Positions 24,334 through 38,600 of a DNA stretch of 64,000 nt are shown piece by piece. Under the pieces are notes generated by a model. It worked only from the letters and a program-made list of their open reading frames with translations, was not told where the DNA came from and did not search any database. Both the position numbers and the translations under genes were made by a program. Location: the NCBI GenBank assembly GCA_040954595.2, contig CM082588.2, positions 2,108,001-2,172,000 of the forward strand, given 5' to 3'. The first letter of the stretch is position 1. Each line of letters begins with the position of its first letter. The stretch comes from Balanoglossus misakiensis (taxonomy: Eukaryota > Hemichordata).

Positions 24334-25003
24334 CTGTCTTTTCTCAGGTGTGACTGAAATATTCATTTCTGGATCAATTTTCTAAATTAACCCTCTTGTC
24401 AGGTTTCCTGAATCACCCTAGTCGATACCAAAAATAAATGTTCAATTTCAGTCTTAGTATAAAAACCTAATAGTATTTCTAATTGCAAAAGCAAATTGTA
24501 AATTGCCATTCTGTTTGTTAATACCAGCAACATAATAAAGTTATAAATACCACTTATAGAACTAACATGGCAGTTTCATCATCGTTACACTGGAAATGTA
24601 CGCATGTTGTGCGCATGATATTCTAGACTGGCCAGGAGAATACTATCACCTGTCAATATTTTTCGAGAATTGTGAAGGCCAACCTTTAACCGAGCTTGCC
24701 ACAGCTGATACCAGTAGAAATGCAAGGCAGCTGTTTATAGTTGGTTAGTAAGGACATTGGTATGAATAATTCTCTGTTGTCAGGCCATGTATTGGCGCTT
24801 TTTTTGTGGTAGGTTTGTTTGCATGTTGTACAACAGTAAGGCAAGTAAATAGTTTTCTTTCGTCTGTACTGTAAACACCATGTAAGCAGATGTAATTGAT
24901 GTGTTCATATAATTTGAATACTGAACATTTCACATTTATGGCTGTGTGTGTGATATACATAATGTAAAGTTCTCATACTATATACTTTCTTTTTTATCCA
25001 CAG

Positions 25004-25154
25004 AGCTGGAAATGGTCTGACAACTCCCATGCCAGGTCTGCTGAAAATTTAATGCGAAAATCATCCAATCAACGGAGAACGTCACCTCCAGAAATTTGTG
25101 TGTGCTGTAGAATCTCTCACCTCTGATCTGATCCTGTAATCTTATCAAATCAAG
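25004..25154 (+). other. VPS13 5' UTR portion of the first coding exon
   Basis: A polypyrimidine tract and CAG at 25001-25003 form an acceptor; the sequence then runs untranslated to the ATG at 25155. It shows that at least one upstream non-coding exon exists. Confidence 0.7.
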
Positions 25155-28100
25155 ATGGTGTTTGAGTCAATCCTTGTTGGCTTGTTGAACACATACCTGG
25201 GGAGGTACATTGAAAACCTCGACACAGATAATTTGGATATTGGAATCTTTAAGGGTAAGTTTATCAGTAAATTTTCTAAGGTAATGGAAGTTATCAATAC
25301 ATCAGCTCAGAAAATAAACATAGTTTCAGGACAGACAATTTGTAATCATTTGATACTGTGATTACTTTCTGAAGAGTCTACGTGCAATTTGTGAAAATGC
25401 CTGCCAGAACTGTTACGCAAACAGATTTTGAAAATTATAATGGATGGGTAGCTGTAAGTCTTCCGTCACAAATGTGCAGAAGGAATTATCGCCCGGAGAC
25501 CAAAGCTGCGAGATTTTTGTAACTTCTGATTGAAAATGAACTTTAAGTGCTTGGAAGTAATGAAGACGTGTAGGGGTAGTATCGCCGTTGGACAATGACA
25601 GATTGGATGTTCATGATCCAGTTGTTACAGATACAGACAGATCTGTGCAAAGACCTCGAGCATTTCAATAATTGTGATCTCTTTGCCCAGACTTCTCAGC
25701 TACACAATTTGGCAGTCATATTCTAAGGGCAGTATAATATGCCTGGATGAATGTTACCAGGGTTCCCCAGTCATTTTACTGGGGTTCCCATTGGTTAGGC
25801 AGTTATATTAATGGTTAGCAAAAATGTTACCTGGTTCCCAAATCATTACCCAGTGTCCCCAACTCTTAGGAAAATCACTGATATTAAACCAGCTCCAAGC
25901 CAACATTCAGAATATAATGTCTTTTATATTTGTATCTTTCAGGAAATGTTGAGCTGACAGATTTGAAGCTGAAACCCGAAGCACTGGTGAGTCTGCAGAA
26001 CTGTTCTGCGTTAAATACAGTGAAAAAAACCTGACTTAACACCATATTTTTAATGTTATAACGAGCAGGTGATTGGGTTCTGTCTGATAATATCATCAGT
26101 TGTCACACATAAATGAAATCCTCTCAGAGGATATTGAAAATGATATCATTTAATCCCTGAAGAACGTAAAAGCAACGCTGTCCCTTTTTGCTGCTGCTTT
26201 GAAACAGATGTTATCTCTATGCTTCTTGAAAAAAGCCAAGGGCACAATATGGAATACGTTTTTTGACGGAAAAAAATCGTTGAGCTCTGGTAGGTACTAT
26301 ATGGAATTAGTATCTCCAGTATTGTTCAGTTGAATAACTAATGATCTTCACTGTTCACTGCAGAATACAGAATTATGAGCATGTTTGACTGAATCTAAAT
26401 TTTTAACTACCCCATAATCCCGTGCTTCACCTCTCTGCTGAATAATCTTTTCCCTCTGCTTTTTTGAAATTTGATATTTTTTGCTGTAAAAATGATCACA
26501 TTAAAATTTTCAGTAAAATCTAGTTTCGGTAAAAAGTGCCATGAGGAGGCATTGTAGTTTCACTTTCGTAACCATGACAGGAGAAATTGCTTTTATTTCT
26601 GAATTTGTTTCAATAATTACAGCTGAAAATGGTATTAGTGCTAAGCTGAAGTAACTCATGATTGAACTTTTGAACTTTAATATTTACAGAATCTAGAACG
26701 GGGTTCCTGCCACTATGATCAATTGTTCACACATCATTATTATTCCCCAGACGACCCTCGCTGACTTCTTCACTTTGAATAATTTATATAGACAGCCAAG
26801 CCCCTTTACGTTCTAAGGCTCTTGTACTAAACAAGAACCTGTTGAACTGAAAATTTCATTTCAAATCTCCTCGGCACATTACAGCTCCACTGATTCAGAA
26901 ATAATTTGCCAAACTCTGCTGTTAAAGGAGATATTACTCAGATGACTATTTTTATCCTGTTCGAAATGTCAATTTTCAATTATGATCCTCAAAAATGATG
27001 GATGGTTTGAGGGGATTTTATTATATCCTTTGAAATGACAGTGTTTATCAGTGTGCACATCGCATCAAAAACATGTACCGTAGTATTATAGATACAAGTA
27101 CTATTATGAGGGAATTTATTGTTTCTCAAATTATGTTTTCTATTTTTCCCCAGTTTGAGTTGAATTTGCCCATTGAGGTGAAGGCTGGCCATGTTGGTAA
27201 GTTGTTCAATAAATTAATAACATCACAATCATAAAAGTAAAAGAAAAGATTAAGTTATTTCCAGGAGGGGTTAAAATTAGACTATACTTGTTACACCCTT
27301 TCTTATTCTTTCACCTTTGCCTCCCATCATAGAAAAAATCTCCTTGGCAGTACCATGGACATCACTGTACACGTTACCAGTCATTGTGGTGGTTGAAGGC
27401 GTCCACGTTTTGGCTGGACCAGTGACCGACCGACCGTACGACGCTGCCAAAGAAGCCAGGTTGGAAAATGCCATCAAGCAAAAATTACTACAGGAGCTGG
27501 ACAAGGCCAAGAAAAATGCTGATATCACTAGTGAGTGTTGCAGTATGTTTTTCGTGTCGATTCTTAAAAATGTGTACCTGATGTGATTGCTGTTTAATCA
27601 TAACTGTCTATTTTTGTCAAATAGGTGAAGAAGAAAAGAAAAACATGAGTTTCACAGAGAAATTAGTGGCAAGCATCATTAACAATGTTCAGGTAAGAAA
27701 ATATATCAGATTAAGTATAATTCTGGAAATGTAAAGATTATTGTAAGTTGTAAGAAGACAGCGAGGAAGCATCAGGGGAGAAGGGGGGTTTCTCTCAGGT
27801 TTCTCTTAAATTTCAAATCTGGAAATACATCCCTGAAAATCTGACAATATATCCCTGAAAATCCGATCATCACCCAACGCTTATATCTCTGACATTTTCA
27901 AATGTATGTAACTTTAATTCATTGGTGTAGGTTACCCTGAAAAATGTACACGTTCGATACGAAGACACAGTGACGTACCCCAACAACCCCATAGCATTTG
28001 GTGTCATATTGCAAAGTTTAACAGCTCAGACCACAGATGATTTATGGCAACCCACACAGGTTGATGCTTCTGTGTCAGTTATGAGGAAGGTGAGTATAGG

Positions 28101-29636
28101 GAGAAGTTTGAAGATTTGGAAAAAAAAGTTTCAACGGTATCTGACAGTTTTCAAAGTTTGTTTTGATGAACAGTACTTCTGGTGTGTGCAGTGAAAAGTT
28201 AATAAGTGAATGCGGATAGTTTAATTGACACAAACTTTGCCAACTTTTAATTTTAATTTCACTATGCAGTTGATGAAGATGGAGTCCCTGGCAGCGTACT
28301 GGAACTCGCCTGCTCTGACTCGTGTGGGGCCACACATCAACGATTCGTCATGGTTACAAATGATGTATGATATTGTCAACCAGCACAGGATAGGCCAGGA
28401 AGTGATCGATTTTGGTAAGATGGAAGTTTTTTCTCTTTGAAGCATTGTTGTATACAGTACGCTTGAACTCACTCTGTTGTTTGATCTTTGCCTCAACCAT
28501 CTCAGTCAGTTCTCGGCCAGTCTTGGACTTCCCTTTCCCTACATCTCCTCTGCATCTGCCATCCATCTTCAACAATCTGCATCTTCGCTTTCATTACAGT
28601 GATCCACCCGATTTCAACCGAGGCAAGAATGTCCTACGACAAATCTGACATGAACCTGATGGAGCCCAAACTGATGCTGGACATTGTCGTGGAGGAAATA
28701 TCAGCTGCCCTCTCAAGACAGCAGTACGTAGAGGTTTTGGATCTTGTGCAGTCTTTCAAGATGATGGAAATCAACAAATTGTATCGAAAATTCGAGCCGG
28801 TTGTGCCTATCAAAGGCCATGCAAAGGAGTGGTAAGTGATGGGTTCAATTTACTGGTAATTCATTATTCCAAATTAGAAAAAAAAAATTGACTTAGAGTT
28901 GTATCATCTTGACTTAGATTTTAATTCCTTCAACACACAGGTGGCATTACGCATATAAATCCATCTTGGAAGAACACATCAGACCATGGTCGTGGGAAAA
29001 CATCAAAGAACACAGATACCTGTACAAAGAGTACGTCAAAGTTTACAAGACTAAGCTCGAAAATCCGGACAAGGCAGAACAGTACAACCGAGAACTACGG
29101 CAGCTGGAAGAAAGATTGGATGTGGCAAATATCCTGATGGCCAGGGAGCATGCCAGGATTGAGGTAAATACCACTTTTTCTATGTTTACCCTTTTTTATT
29201 TTGTGCTTAAGAGAATGATATTTAAAGCCCCATTAAGCATTAAATAATCTCGGATATGCTTTTAAATAATCTCGGATATGCTTTTCAGTATATTAGGGAA
29301 GCACCTGAAAGAGAAAGAAAGAAGAAGAAAGAAGAGTCTTCTAAGTGGTCAATCTGGAGCTGGTTTACTGGGAGCACAGATAGTGATGATGGCATTGATG
29401 TTCATGAACCAGAAACAACAGGTAATGTTAAAGGAAAAGTGTTGTCAGAACTGCACATGTGCATATTTTCTGTTTATATAAACACACATCGAACCTCAGG
29501 CATGATTCTCAATCGAAAACAATGATCTTTTTCAGGCATACTTGATACATTGTCAGAGAAAGAGAAGGAGGAATTGTACAAAGCCATTGGCTATGATGAA
29601 GAGATCATAGAAAGAGCTGAGGATAAACCTCCTGAT
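25155..29636 (+). other. VPS13 exons 1-11: chorein N-terminal domain
   Basis: Exons: 25155-25254, 25943-25986, 27154-27196, 27333-27530, 27625-27692, 27931-28089, 28270-28414, 28600-28831, 28941-29163, 29289-29421, 29536-29636. They encode the membrane-proximal cap and first grooves: [62 protein letters not shown] and [18 protein letters not shown], all hallmark VPS13 blocks in the right order. The end has the family [14 protein letters not shown] helix. Confidence 0.93.
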
Positions 29637-32600
29637 GTGAGTACTTCACCCTCAAATATGACCCTGATATACCCTGTTTTTCTTGTGGAATTTCTAAACC
29701 TACCACACAAGATTGTGAGGACATCCTATTTTTGAAGACTCTTTGGGTGGGACATGGTATAATAAGCAAACTTTTTTGTGTTGTCACTCAGAGATTGTTT
29801 TATTAAACTCCATCATGTCAGGAAGTAAACACTGAACAAATTTTCACCAGTATCTGTTTGCGCTGTTTTTTTTTTCTTTCAGTATGTGGAGAGGAGGTTT
29901 ACATTTACCCTGCAAAATTGTGCTGTTTCACTACGGAACATCAGTGACATCATGAAATTCTCATTCCATAACATGGTTACCTCCTTTGAGCAGAGACCCT
30001 CAGCCGATGCTTTCAAGTAAGTTTAATCTTTGAAGTAGTCATATAAAAGACGATTTGGTGGTGCACTTTTTGGCTCGGTCAACCCACGAAAATATGTTAT
30101 TGGCTGGATCATTTTTCATGATAACTGTGGCCAATTTCCCTTCATTTATTTCCATTTTTTCTTCTCTGATGATCATGCCAGTTTGCTGTTTTGTTTCTTT
30201 CTGGAAGTTTGCTTATTGTTCAGAAGATTTTGACTCTTTCACTTCTTGTCTCCTCCAGGGTGAGAACGAGCACAACCAGCGTATTGATCCAAGGTTGTAC
30301 CGCAAAGCAGGAACTCATTCCAATCCTGACATCAGAGAAGACTAGGACCAATGGTTATGGCTCACAGGTGTTCAGTCTGGAGTTTGAAACTAATCCCTTG
30401 TCAGTCAATGCTGATACTTTGCTGGCCGTCACCATGGAACCTGTTGAAGTAATTTACCATGATGTGAGTTTGATCATTTTTTGTGTCGAGTCCAGTTGTA
30501 CATACAACACGTATGATACCACAGTTGTAAGTGTGGCAGATCTCTCTGATGCAATAGTTGTTCTTCATGTTGCCATCTCGCCGATAATTTGGGTAGTTCT
30601 GTTGTTCTGGAAAACAATTTAGGGTAATGTTTTTTTATTTTTCTTCACTGCAGCATACATTATCTGAATTGATGACCTTTTTCACCATACCTCAAGTCGA
30701 TGTCGAAGGCCTCAAAGCAGCAGCTTCCAACACGTTGCAAGAGATTGCAGTTGTTACACGAGCGAATCTGTCATATGCAATAGAAAACCACAAGGTAAGA
30801 GGAGCCTGGCTTTTTTTAACTTTGCAGACACGATTTGCTGTGAATATATTGTTCTTCAAAAGAGCTCGTAGCAATGATAATGGTCAAGTTTAATGGTCAG
30901 TTTGTCTTGTGTTTCAGACCATCCATGTCGACATTGATGTGAAGTCTCCATACATAATCATACCAGAGCATGGTTCCATTGACAAGGGTGGCCATCTTCT
31001 AATTCTAGACCTGGGTAGTTTGACTGTTACCAGCGATTTGCAGACCAGTGCACCAATACTTGACGGAGAGGTATTTAAGATATTTTCCCCATAAATATGT
31101 CGAGACATATGTAAGAAAATAGAGTGCTAATTCTTATAAGACAAATGAGAGATAGTTGACAAGACTGACACAACATGCTAGCACTGCTACGGTAGTTTTA
31201 TTTCAGCTGCTTTTGGAGTTTAGTTCTCAAGAGGTAAAGAGGACCACTGATTCAACAAAGGAATGGATTTTGTACTCTTTGTTATTACTGCAGGAATCTA
31301 CAATGACAGAAATAGAACAGAGGCTGTATGATAAATTCAGCATCAGAATAAGTGACATTCAAATCCTGTTTGCCCAAGCAGGTAAGGAAATAAATGTTAT
31401 ATGTGGAGCAAATGTTTCTGCCCTTTGCTGTTACGCACTCACCAGCTCATAATATGTGCCGATAAATTGTACCTCAATCCCGCTACTTCTGTCCAAGCCA
31501 ATGCTACCTTCAATGTAATAATTAACACTACTAACATGTGGCCGTCACGGAGTTGAATTCAGGAAAAATCTTTATAATATTAAGTCTGCCTGGTCAAAAT
31601 GCCAAGACCATTTACGCAGTGTAAAGGGAAAAACTCCTATCTTCAAATTACCTTTTGATAATAATGAACAAACAATATGATTTCTAGACGTCTATCCATA
31701 TGGAAAACGGGACTGTGAGTATAACCTTATTTTATGATGGAGTTGACGGATTGTCTTTAAGACTTTTGCATGTATTATCATCATAAAGTTTATTTACAAA
31801 TTCGGTTTCTGTCTCTAGTAAAGTTATTGGTGAAAAGTGTTTGCAACTCCAGGACAAGGTTTGCGCTAATTTGTATAATTTCTTCAAAATCAGCTTCTAA
31901 TAGTTACTGAGTTTACTAAGCTCATCATAACACAGATATTGTTGGATAAATTGGGCAAATTTTCTGTTCAGTGGTTCACAGCAGCACCGAAACCTCTCTT
32001 CCGGTAACCACACACTTGCGATGCTCACTTTATTTTCCTTTGCTTTTACAGTAATGCACCAAGTATGCATGAGCGGTTTATAAGATCATAATCAATCTCA
32101 AAGCCTTGTAGAATAGAAGGCAGTAAGGTTCATGTACATCATATAATCAACACATATTCATATCACATGATCGACACATGCACATCACATGAGCAACATC
32201 TGCAAACACATTATAGACACATGTGTATGATGCCTATGATGCAATTAAAAACATTTTAGTTCCCTTCTTGTAGGAATAAACCAGGCACCTCTGAAAACTG
32301 AATAATTTCCTCGGTCCCTTTGAAATACGGTTCGGACAGGTTCCATTGTAGTACTCGGGATGAATTGAACATTGTTTTCTTGAATAAAGTTAACCAATTT
32401 TATATTGTTATTTTTCAGATGAAGATTGGCATAATGCTCATGCCCTGAAAGACACAGAATATCATCTGCTTCCCAGTACTGCCCTCCTTGTCTCCGTCTT
32501 TCTGAGTGTCAAGCCAGACTACAAACTATTCCCTCAGTGAGTTCTCAATAATCAGTACAGTAACTTTTCTCAGGTCTATTTTCGACCAGTATGAAGTGCT

Positions 32601-35600
32601 ACCTCTACTTTCCATATGCAATCTTTCAGAGCTATTGGTTTTGCAAATGAAATGTCACCATCATGTTTTTTCCTCTCTATCCAACAGGACAAAACTGGAG
32701 GCTGTCTTGCCGTCGCTGAAAGTCAGTGTTTCTGATGAAAGACTTAAATCATTGTTGAAGGTGAACACCTGTCTTGAGTTTGTTCGAATAGTCACTTTGC
32801 CATGATTTTAACTATATCAGTTTTACTTCATTCACGTATGTTTATCATGTGTCATTTATTCACAGTTTGCTCAAAACTTGCCACTGCCAAGCCAGAAAGT
32901 CTCTAAAGTGTCCATCACGAGTGGGACAATTCCAAAAACGGTAAGGTCATTCCTTTTATGGTGTCCATCAGTTTCAAGGTGTGAACTCACTTTGTGATTT
33001 CTTAAGGTTCCTTTATTGAGGACAGAGCATCTCAGTGAAGTTTTAAAAGCATCAACGCTTGACATTGTGTCTAGAATTGTGGAATGTAAATGATCATAAT
33101 TATATGTGGGTGCGATTGCAGGATCCCAGACATGTCAAACAAGAAGTGACCATGCAGACATTGAGACGAATCCGCAAGTCTGTATCCAGGAAACCCAAGC
33201 AGGTCACAGTAGAAGATGTGGTTGATGCCGGGAGACCAGAGTTGGAAGCCCAGCCTTCAGTTGCAGGTGAGAGTTTGTGCAGGAAATTGTGCAGGAAATG
33301 TATTAAAACTTAGCTTAAACTTGCAGTAAATAATATGTACAGCTCTGCTGGTGAGGCAAGAAATAAATCGCTGGATTTGATTAATTATCAAAGATTCAAG
33401 CTTGTCAAAAAATTATCACAGATATCTATAATTAATAACCAGTAAGGATTTGTCAAATGCATAAATTAATCTACAATTCACGTCTTTTCTCTGCATCTGG
33501 ATTTTTTTCCCATCACTCATTTTTCCTCTATCTCTGTTTTCTTGTTTATCTTGATAAATTCCTCGTGGAATGGCTTGCCATATTGTGTGTTTATCTTTGA
33601 TGTCTTTTCCTTTGATCATGTTCATTTCTTGGATTTATCATCTGTTATTTTGATAAATGACATTGTATGCATTTGATGTGTGCATCCACTGTTCCCCCAT
33701 CTCCTACAACCCTCCCTCCCTCCCTCCCCCAACCCACTCCACCCCATATCCTGTAAAAACACATTCTATCCCTGAAATGCCGCAACTGTACTGCCGGCAT
33801 ATCATTGCATGCCATAGACTCAGAACCATACTATTCCGCCTCTGATCATTCCGATGAAGAAATCCAGGAATGGGCCAGCATGCTGGAAGTGCCGGCGTTC
33901 GAAGACACGGCCAGCGCCAACAACAACACCACCATGTTGCTGAGATTCATCATCAGGGAGGTAGGAAATCCACAACCACTCATAACATTCTATAGAATTC
34001 TATAGAATTTCTATGAATTTCTATGAAAGTCTATAGAAATTGAGATTTCTACAGTTATTTTCATTTTTCTCTTGTAGGTGATGTTTTTACTGTCCAAAGT
34101 CGAAAGTGATAAACCAGCACCTGCGATGGAGACGGCAGCTAAGGTGTCCATGGATTCAGATACCGAACCAGAAGATAATGTAGACAATGAATATCTAATG
34201 TTTCGCATTGATTCCCTGTGCACTGATATAGCTGTATCGGCATACAGCCACACAATTCATGTTGGATTGGGTGGTATACAAGTCATAGATAAAATACATA
34301 AACGTGAGTATTTGATTTTATTTAATAAGCACCCACTATTATTTAGATTTCATCCTCAGCAAGGACGAAAGAGTCAGTGATTTTCACGTTCTAATTGAAT
34401 TCAGCTCATGTTCTAAACACAGACTCATAGTTGTGTTCCAATTTGGTGTTCCAGAGATGGATGGTACCTACCTTCACCTGATCAGCTCACCGACCAAAAT
34501 GGAACTAATTTCAGTACTATACAGAAAAGTAAGTACTCACATGACTTTGATGTTTGGAACATTTCTTGGCGCGTGTTTTGTTTTTGGTCATTTCCGAGTG
34601 GATCTTCTGTATGATAATTTTGAATGTCCCATCTGACAGGTTGACCCCAAATGTCCAGACTTCTTTTCGTACTACAACGCCATGGAGCAGGCCGCGGTCG
34701 TCAAGTTCACTGCCCTCAACGTGGTCTTCCACAAAGACGCTATGCTGCATCTCAAAGAATTCACAGAGGACCTGCTGAAAAGGTCTGTGAGATATTTGTT
34801 TACCATATTTTGGCCAGAAGAACTTGCATCTGTGTACATTAGAAAACCAACAGAATTACAGATCCTTCATAAACATTACATGCATTCAAGATACCCATAT
34901 TTATTCTTGATATACAGTGCAGCTCCACTGACAGCCAGTGATTCACCAGTCACAGAGTCGGGACCATCGTTTGCAATTCCACAACAACCTCAACAGTTGC
35001 CGGCAATTGAAGAAACCAAAGAAGAATCAGCAAAGCAACCATCTGCACCATCAGGTGAACATTTTGTGTCCATATATTTTTGCAAATACGGTGCTTTAAA
35101 TTAGCCCTTGCCTGTATTATAATTTTGTAAATGTTCTGCTGTCGTATTGGAGTTCATAGAAGATAACATTGAGCATATATTCTAAGTGTGTTGTGTTGTA
35201 ATTTTTGCAATGTTTGGTTTATTTCCACAGATGCAAAACACATCAAATTCTTCGTAAGGGCCAAGCTGGACTACCTGTCACTTACCCTGTGCGATACCCA
35301 CAACAATCTGGCTGAGGTGTTTGTCAGAGATCTTGAATCTGCAGTCACCATGAAAGTTAGTAGGACTACTATAAGGGCAAGGTGAGTGAAGGTTTGAAAG
35401 AGAGAGAAAGAGGAGAAGAAAGGGAGGAATTAAGTTGAACAGGATGATAGATTCTTTGGATAGTATGCTTATTTCATTTTGCTGTCATCTACATTTCAGG
35501 CTGAAGGATTTATCGATAGAAGATTCAATGAGTAGCAATCTGTATACCAAGATAGTCTGCATAGAAGATGCGACAGTCTTTGATGTCAAGGTAATGTCTG

Positions 35601-38600
35601 TTCTTCCATCATGTATGTCTGCGTACAGACAGTTGGTCATTTGCTAAATTCCTACATGACCGTATTTTAATTTGTGTTAAACATTGAGTCCATTGATATT
35701 GTCTAGTTGAATCATAAGTTTATTTCAAAGTTATCTCTGACATAAATTGCAACTGTTCTGCCATTTCAGTTCATCATGTTCAACCAACAACCAAATGAAG
35801 TGTTTGCCACAGACATCCAAACATCTCCCATTCCGTTAGACTACAGTCTCCGACTCCGAATGGGACGTGTACAGTTTGTCTTCCTCAACAAATTCATCAC
35901 TGATTTAGTTGTAAGTACAGTCTGCTTTGCTGTCTCGTTTTCCAAAAAGAAATTCTACAAAACGTATGATAGGTCATCAGCTGATCTGTGATGTTTGTGT
36001 TTTCTTTGGCAGAAATTCTTTGAACCATTCACCAGTAAAGAAGCCATCGCCTCGGCAACAGAAGCGTCTTCAGATTTTGTCCAGAAACAGGTATTGGCTG
36101 TGTTTTAAGTGTATCATCATGCGTCCAACATGCATCGGTATTATTGAATGTTCTTTCTTTCCCGGAAAACCCTTGTACTTAACAAAAATTGTGGAAAGGG
36201 AAAGTTCCCCACAGCAATGGATCCAGCCATAACCAATTATACACAAGATGCCTGAACCATCCAATGTATATCTATTTTAAGGTTGTAGACATCCAAAGAC
36301 AAGGTAAGAAGATCGGATTGAACATCAACATCCGGGCGCCGGTAATACTGATCCCACAGAGTTCCCAGTCTGCCAACACTCTGATAGCTCATCTGGGAGA
36401 CCTGACTGTCCGGAATGGATTCGAAGAAGCTTCGATTCCGGAGGGCGTAAGTGTGGACCGTAAACCGCTGGTGGACCACTTGAAAGTGGAACTCAATGCC
36501 TTGCAGGTGTCAAGGTTAGTGATAGGGTTGGGACTTCAGTCAGTATGGCGCTGGAGTCTTTCTGGTAACATTTACATATTTACAGGAGTTTTTAAAAACA
36601 AAATTTAACAGACTGAACTTATTGCATAGTCTGGAGACATCATCTTAATTAATTCTTTTATTGTTTGTTTCTGTATAGAGCTATGATAGTTGAGAATCAA
36701 GCATATGGTGCCCGTTGCCTCATTGTAGAGCCAGTTAGTTTGCACCTAGACATCAAACGGGCATTGCAGCCAACGATCAGTCAAGTTCTCCTCTTCGACA
36801 TCTCAGCCAGACTTGAGAACATCAAGGTGAGACACAGTGAGACTGTGTGACCCCTACATCACATTTCATCCTAGTTTATTGTGTCATCAGATTGTGAATT
36901 TATTCTGTTCATTTCTCTACCATGCCTTAAGCAGAAAGTTTGTATTTTTCCATGATTGTCATTGTTCAACCAGATATTTCCTGATTTCTAATATTGACAG
37001 ATTAACCTTGGTGAGCAGGACTTGGCCACCATGATTGCCGTGACAACGCAAAACTTACGAGAAGGACAGACAGAAGAAATTGAAGTTATTCCAGAACCCA
37101 CAGGTAAGGCTTTGATTAATTTGGTCAAAACATAAATTTTTTGTCCTTGAATTTGTTGTGTCAAGAGGCAAATAAATTATTCTGAAATAATTAGTGATCA
37201 TAAATTCTATTTTACTGCATGTTGCTTCCTAGTTGAGGGTCGTATAGAAATTCCGGCTGAAGTGGCTTTGCTTGCAGCTGAGAATCTGGCGATGCGGGAA
37301 GACAGCGGCATTGATGAGGATTCCTCGGCTGACGAGAGAGAGGATAGACCGGTGGTGCATGGCAACTGGAAAGAGACAAGGATTTCGTTCAGCATGGAGG
37401 GTGTAGACTTGGAGCTGTTTACGAACGAACCAAGATTGGTGAGTGTGAAGTATTAGAGTTCAACGCTTCTTTCTTCTTGTTGTACACTTTGAGCTGTATG
37501 TGGATTTTGCGTAGTGATATTCTATGCAGACAGACATTGAAACTGATTTCAGTAAGAAATAATACCCAGTTGTGTTGCCATATACAACCAACAGGACAAG
37601 GGTGGCTCCTCGGGTCTTCAGCTCAGAGATCAGAAACACGGCCTCTCTCAGTTCATGATGCACGAAGTCGATGTGACGGCATCGATCTACAACGACAAAT
37701 CCATGGAAGTGAAACTGATGCTGAATTCTATCAGCCTTGAAGACATCCGCAAGAACAGCCCTCTGGCCATCAAAAGGTCAGTTGTTGAAAATTACCTTCT
37801 ATGCTTTTTGATTGATGTTGCTGATAATAAGAGGACTTGCTCCATTGAATGATCAATCTTAGTGGTTCATTCACATCTTTCATAATGTTATCTTCTGATT
37901 TCAGGATGTTTTATAAATTAAACAAGACAACTGTGAGGAAGATAGAATCAGAAGATGAAGAGAAGATTGTGAAAACCAAAATCATTGGGCCCATGTTAGA
38001 TGTCACCTTCAAGCAGCGACCTAATGGAGATAAAACTGGTGAGTGTACGAGGAGCCCTGAAAATAATGTGAAGGAAAAGTTTATTGACTTGGTCCATGTG
38101 AATTAATGCAATCTCTTTTATCCCTAGTTGATGCCCTGGTTGACGGTATTCGCATCAACGTCTGCACACACTACTACCTTGCTGTTCTGCACTTCTTCAC
38201 AAGCGCCATGCCCAAAAAGAAAGAAGATGCTATCATCATTTCGCCAGTTACCACGCCAACAGAAGGAACGGCAGCGTTACCCGAATCTCCATCCCTGGCC
38301 GCAGGGAGCAGTGGCAGCCTGACTGTGTACGCCGCACTCAAGAGGCCAGAGATTGTGTTGTTTGCAGAACCGACAAGTGCTGAAAGCCAAGTGTTGGTGT
38401 TGAAGGCAAGTTGTAGAGTGGAATGGTAGTAAAGAGGATCAGACTAGATTAGACCTGGATATGATATTATACAGTGTTTTGTAAATGATAAGGCTGCAGA
38501 CCATTCACTGGCTCACCACTCTATATTCTTTTCTGTAGACTGAATTGGTGATGGACTACAGTAGTCGTGGAGGACAGGATGACATCGCTGCTAATGTGAA

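Larger units (their letters stand above)
18702..25003. other. 6.3 kb non-coding stretch, probably VPS13 intron 1
   Basis: No exon with a recognisable product on either strand. It contains a DR5 (19575-19591), two ATTTGCATAT octamer-like sites (near 19523 and 19848), a purine tract (about 20904-21052), a DR1-like AGGTGA-A-AGTTCA (about 22170-22183) and a run of ten G (24324-24333). Long enough to hold regulatory elements of VPS13 or MEI4. Confidence 0.5.
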
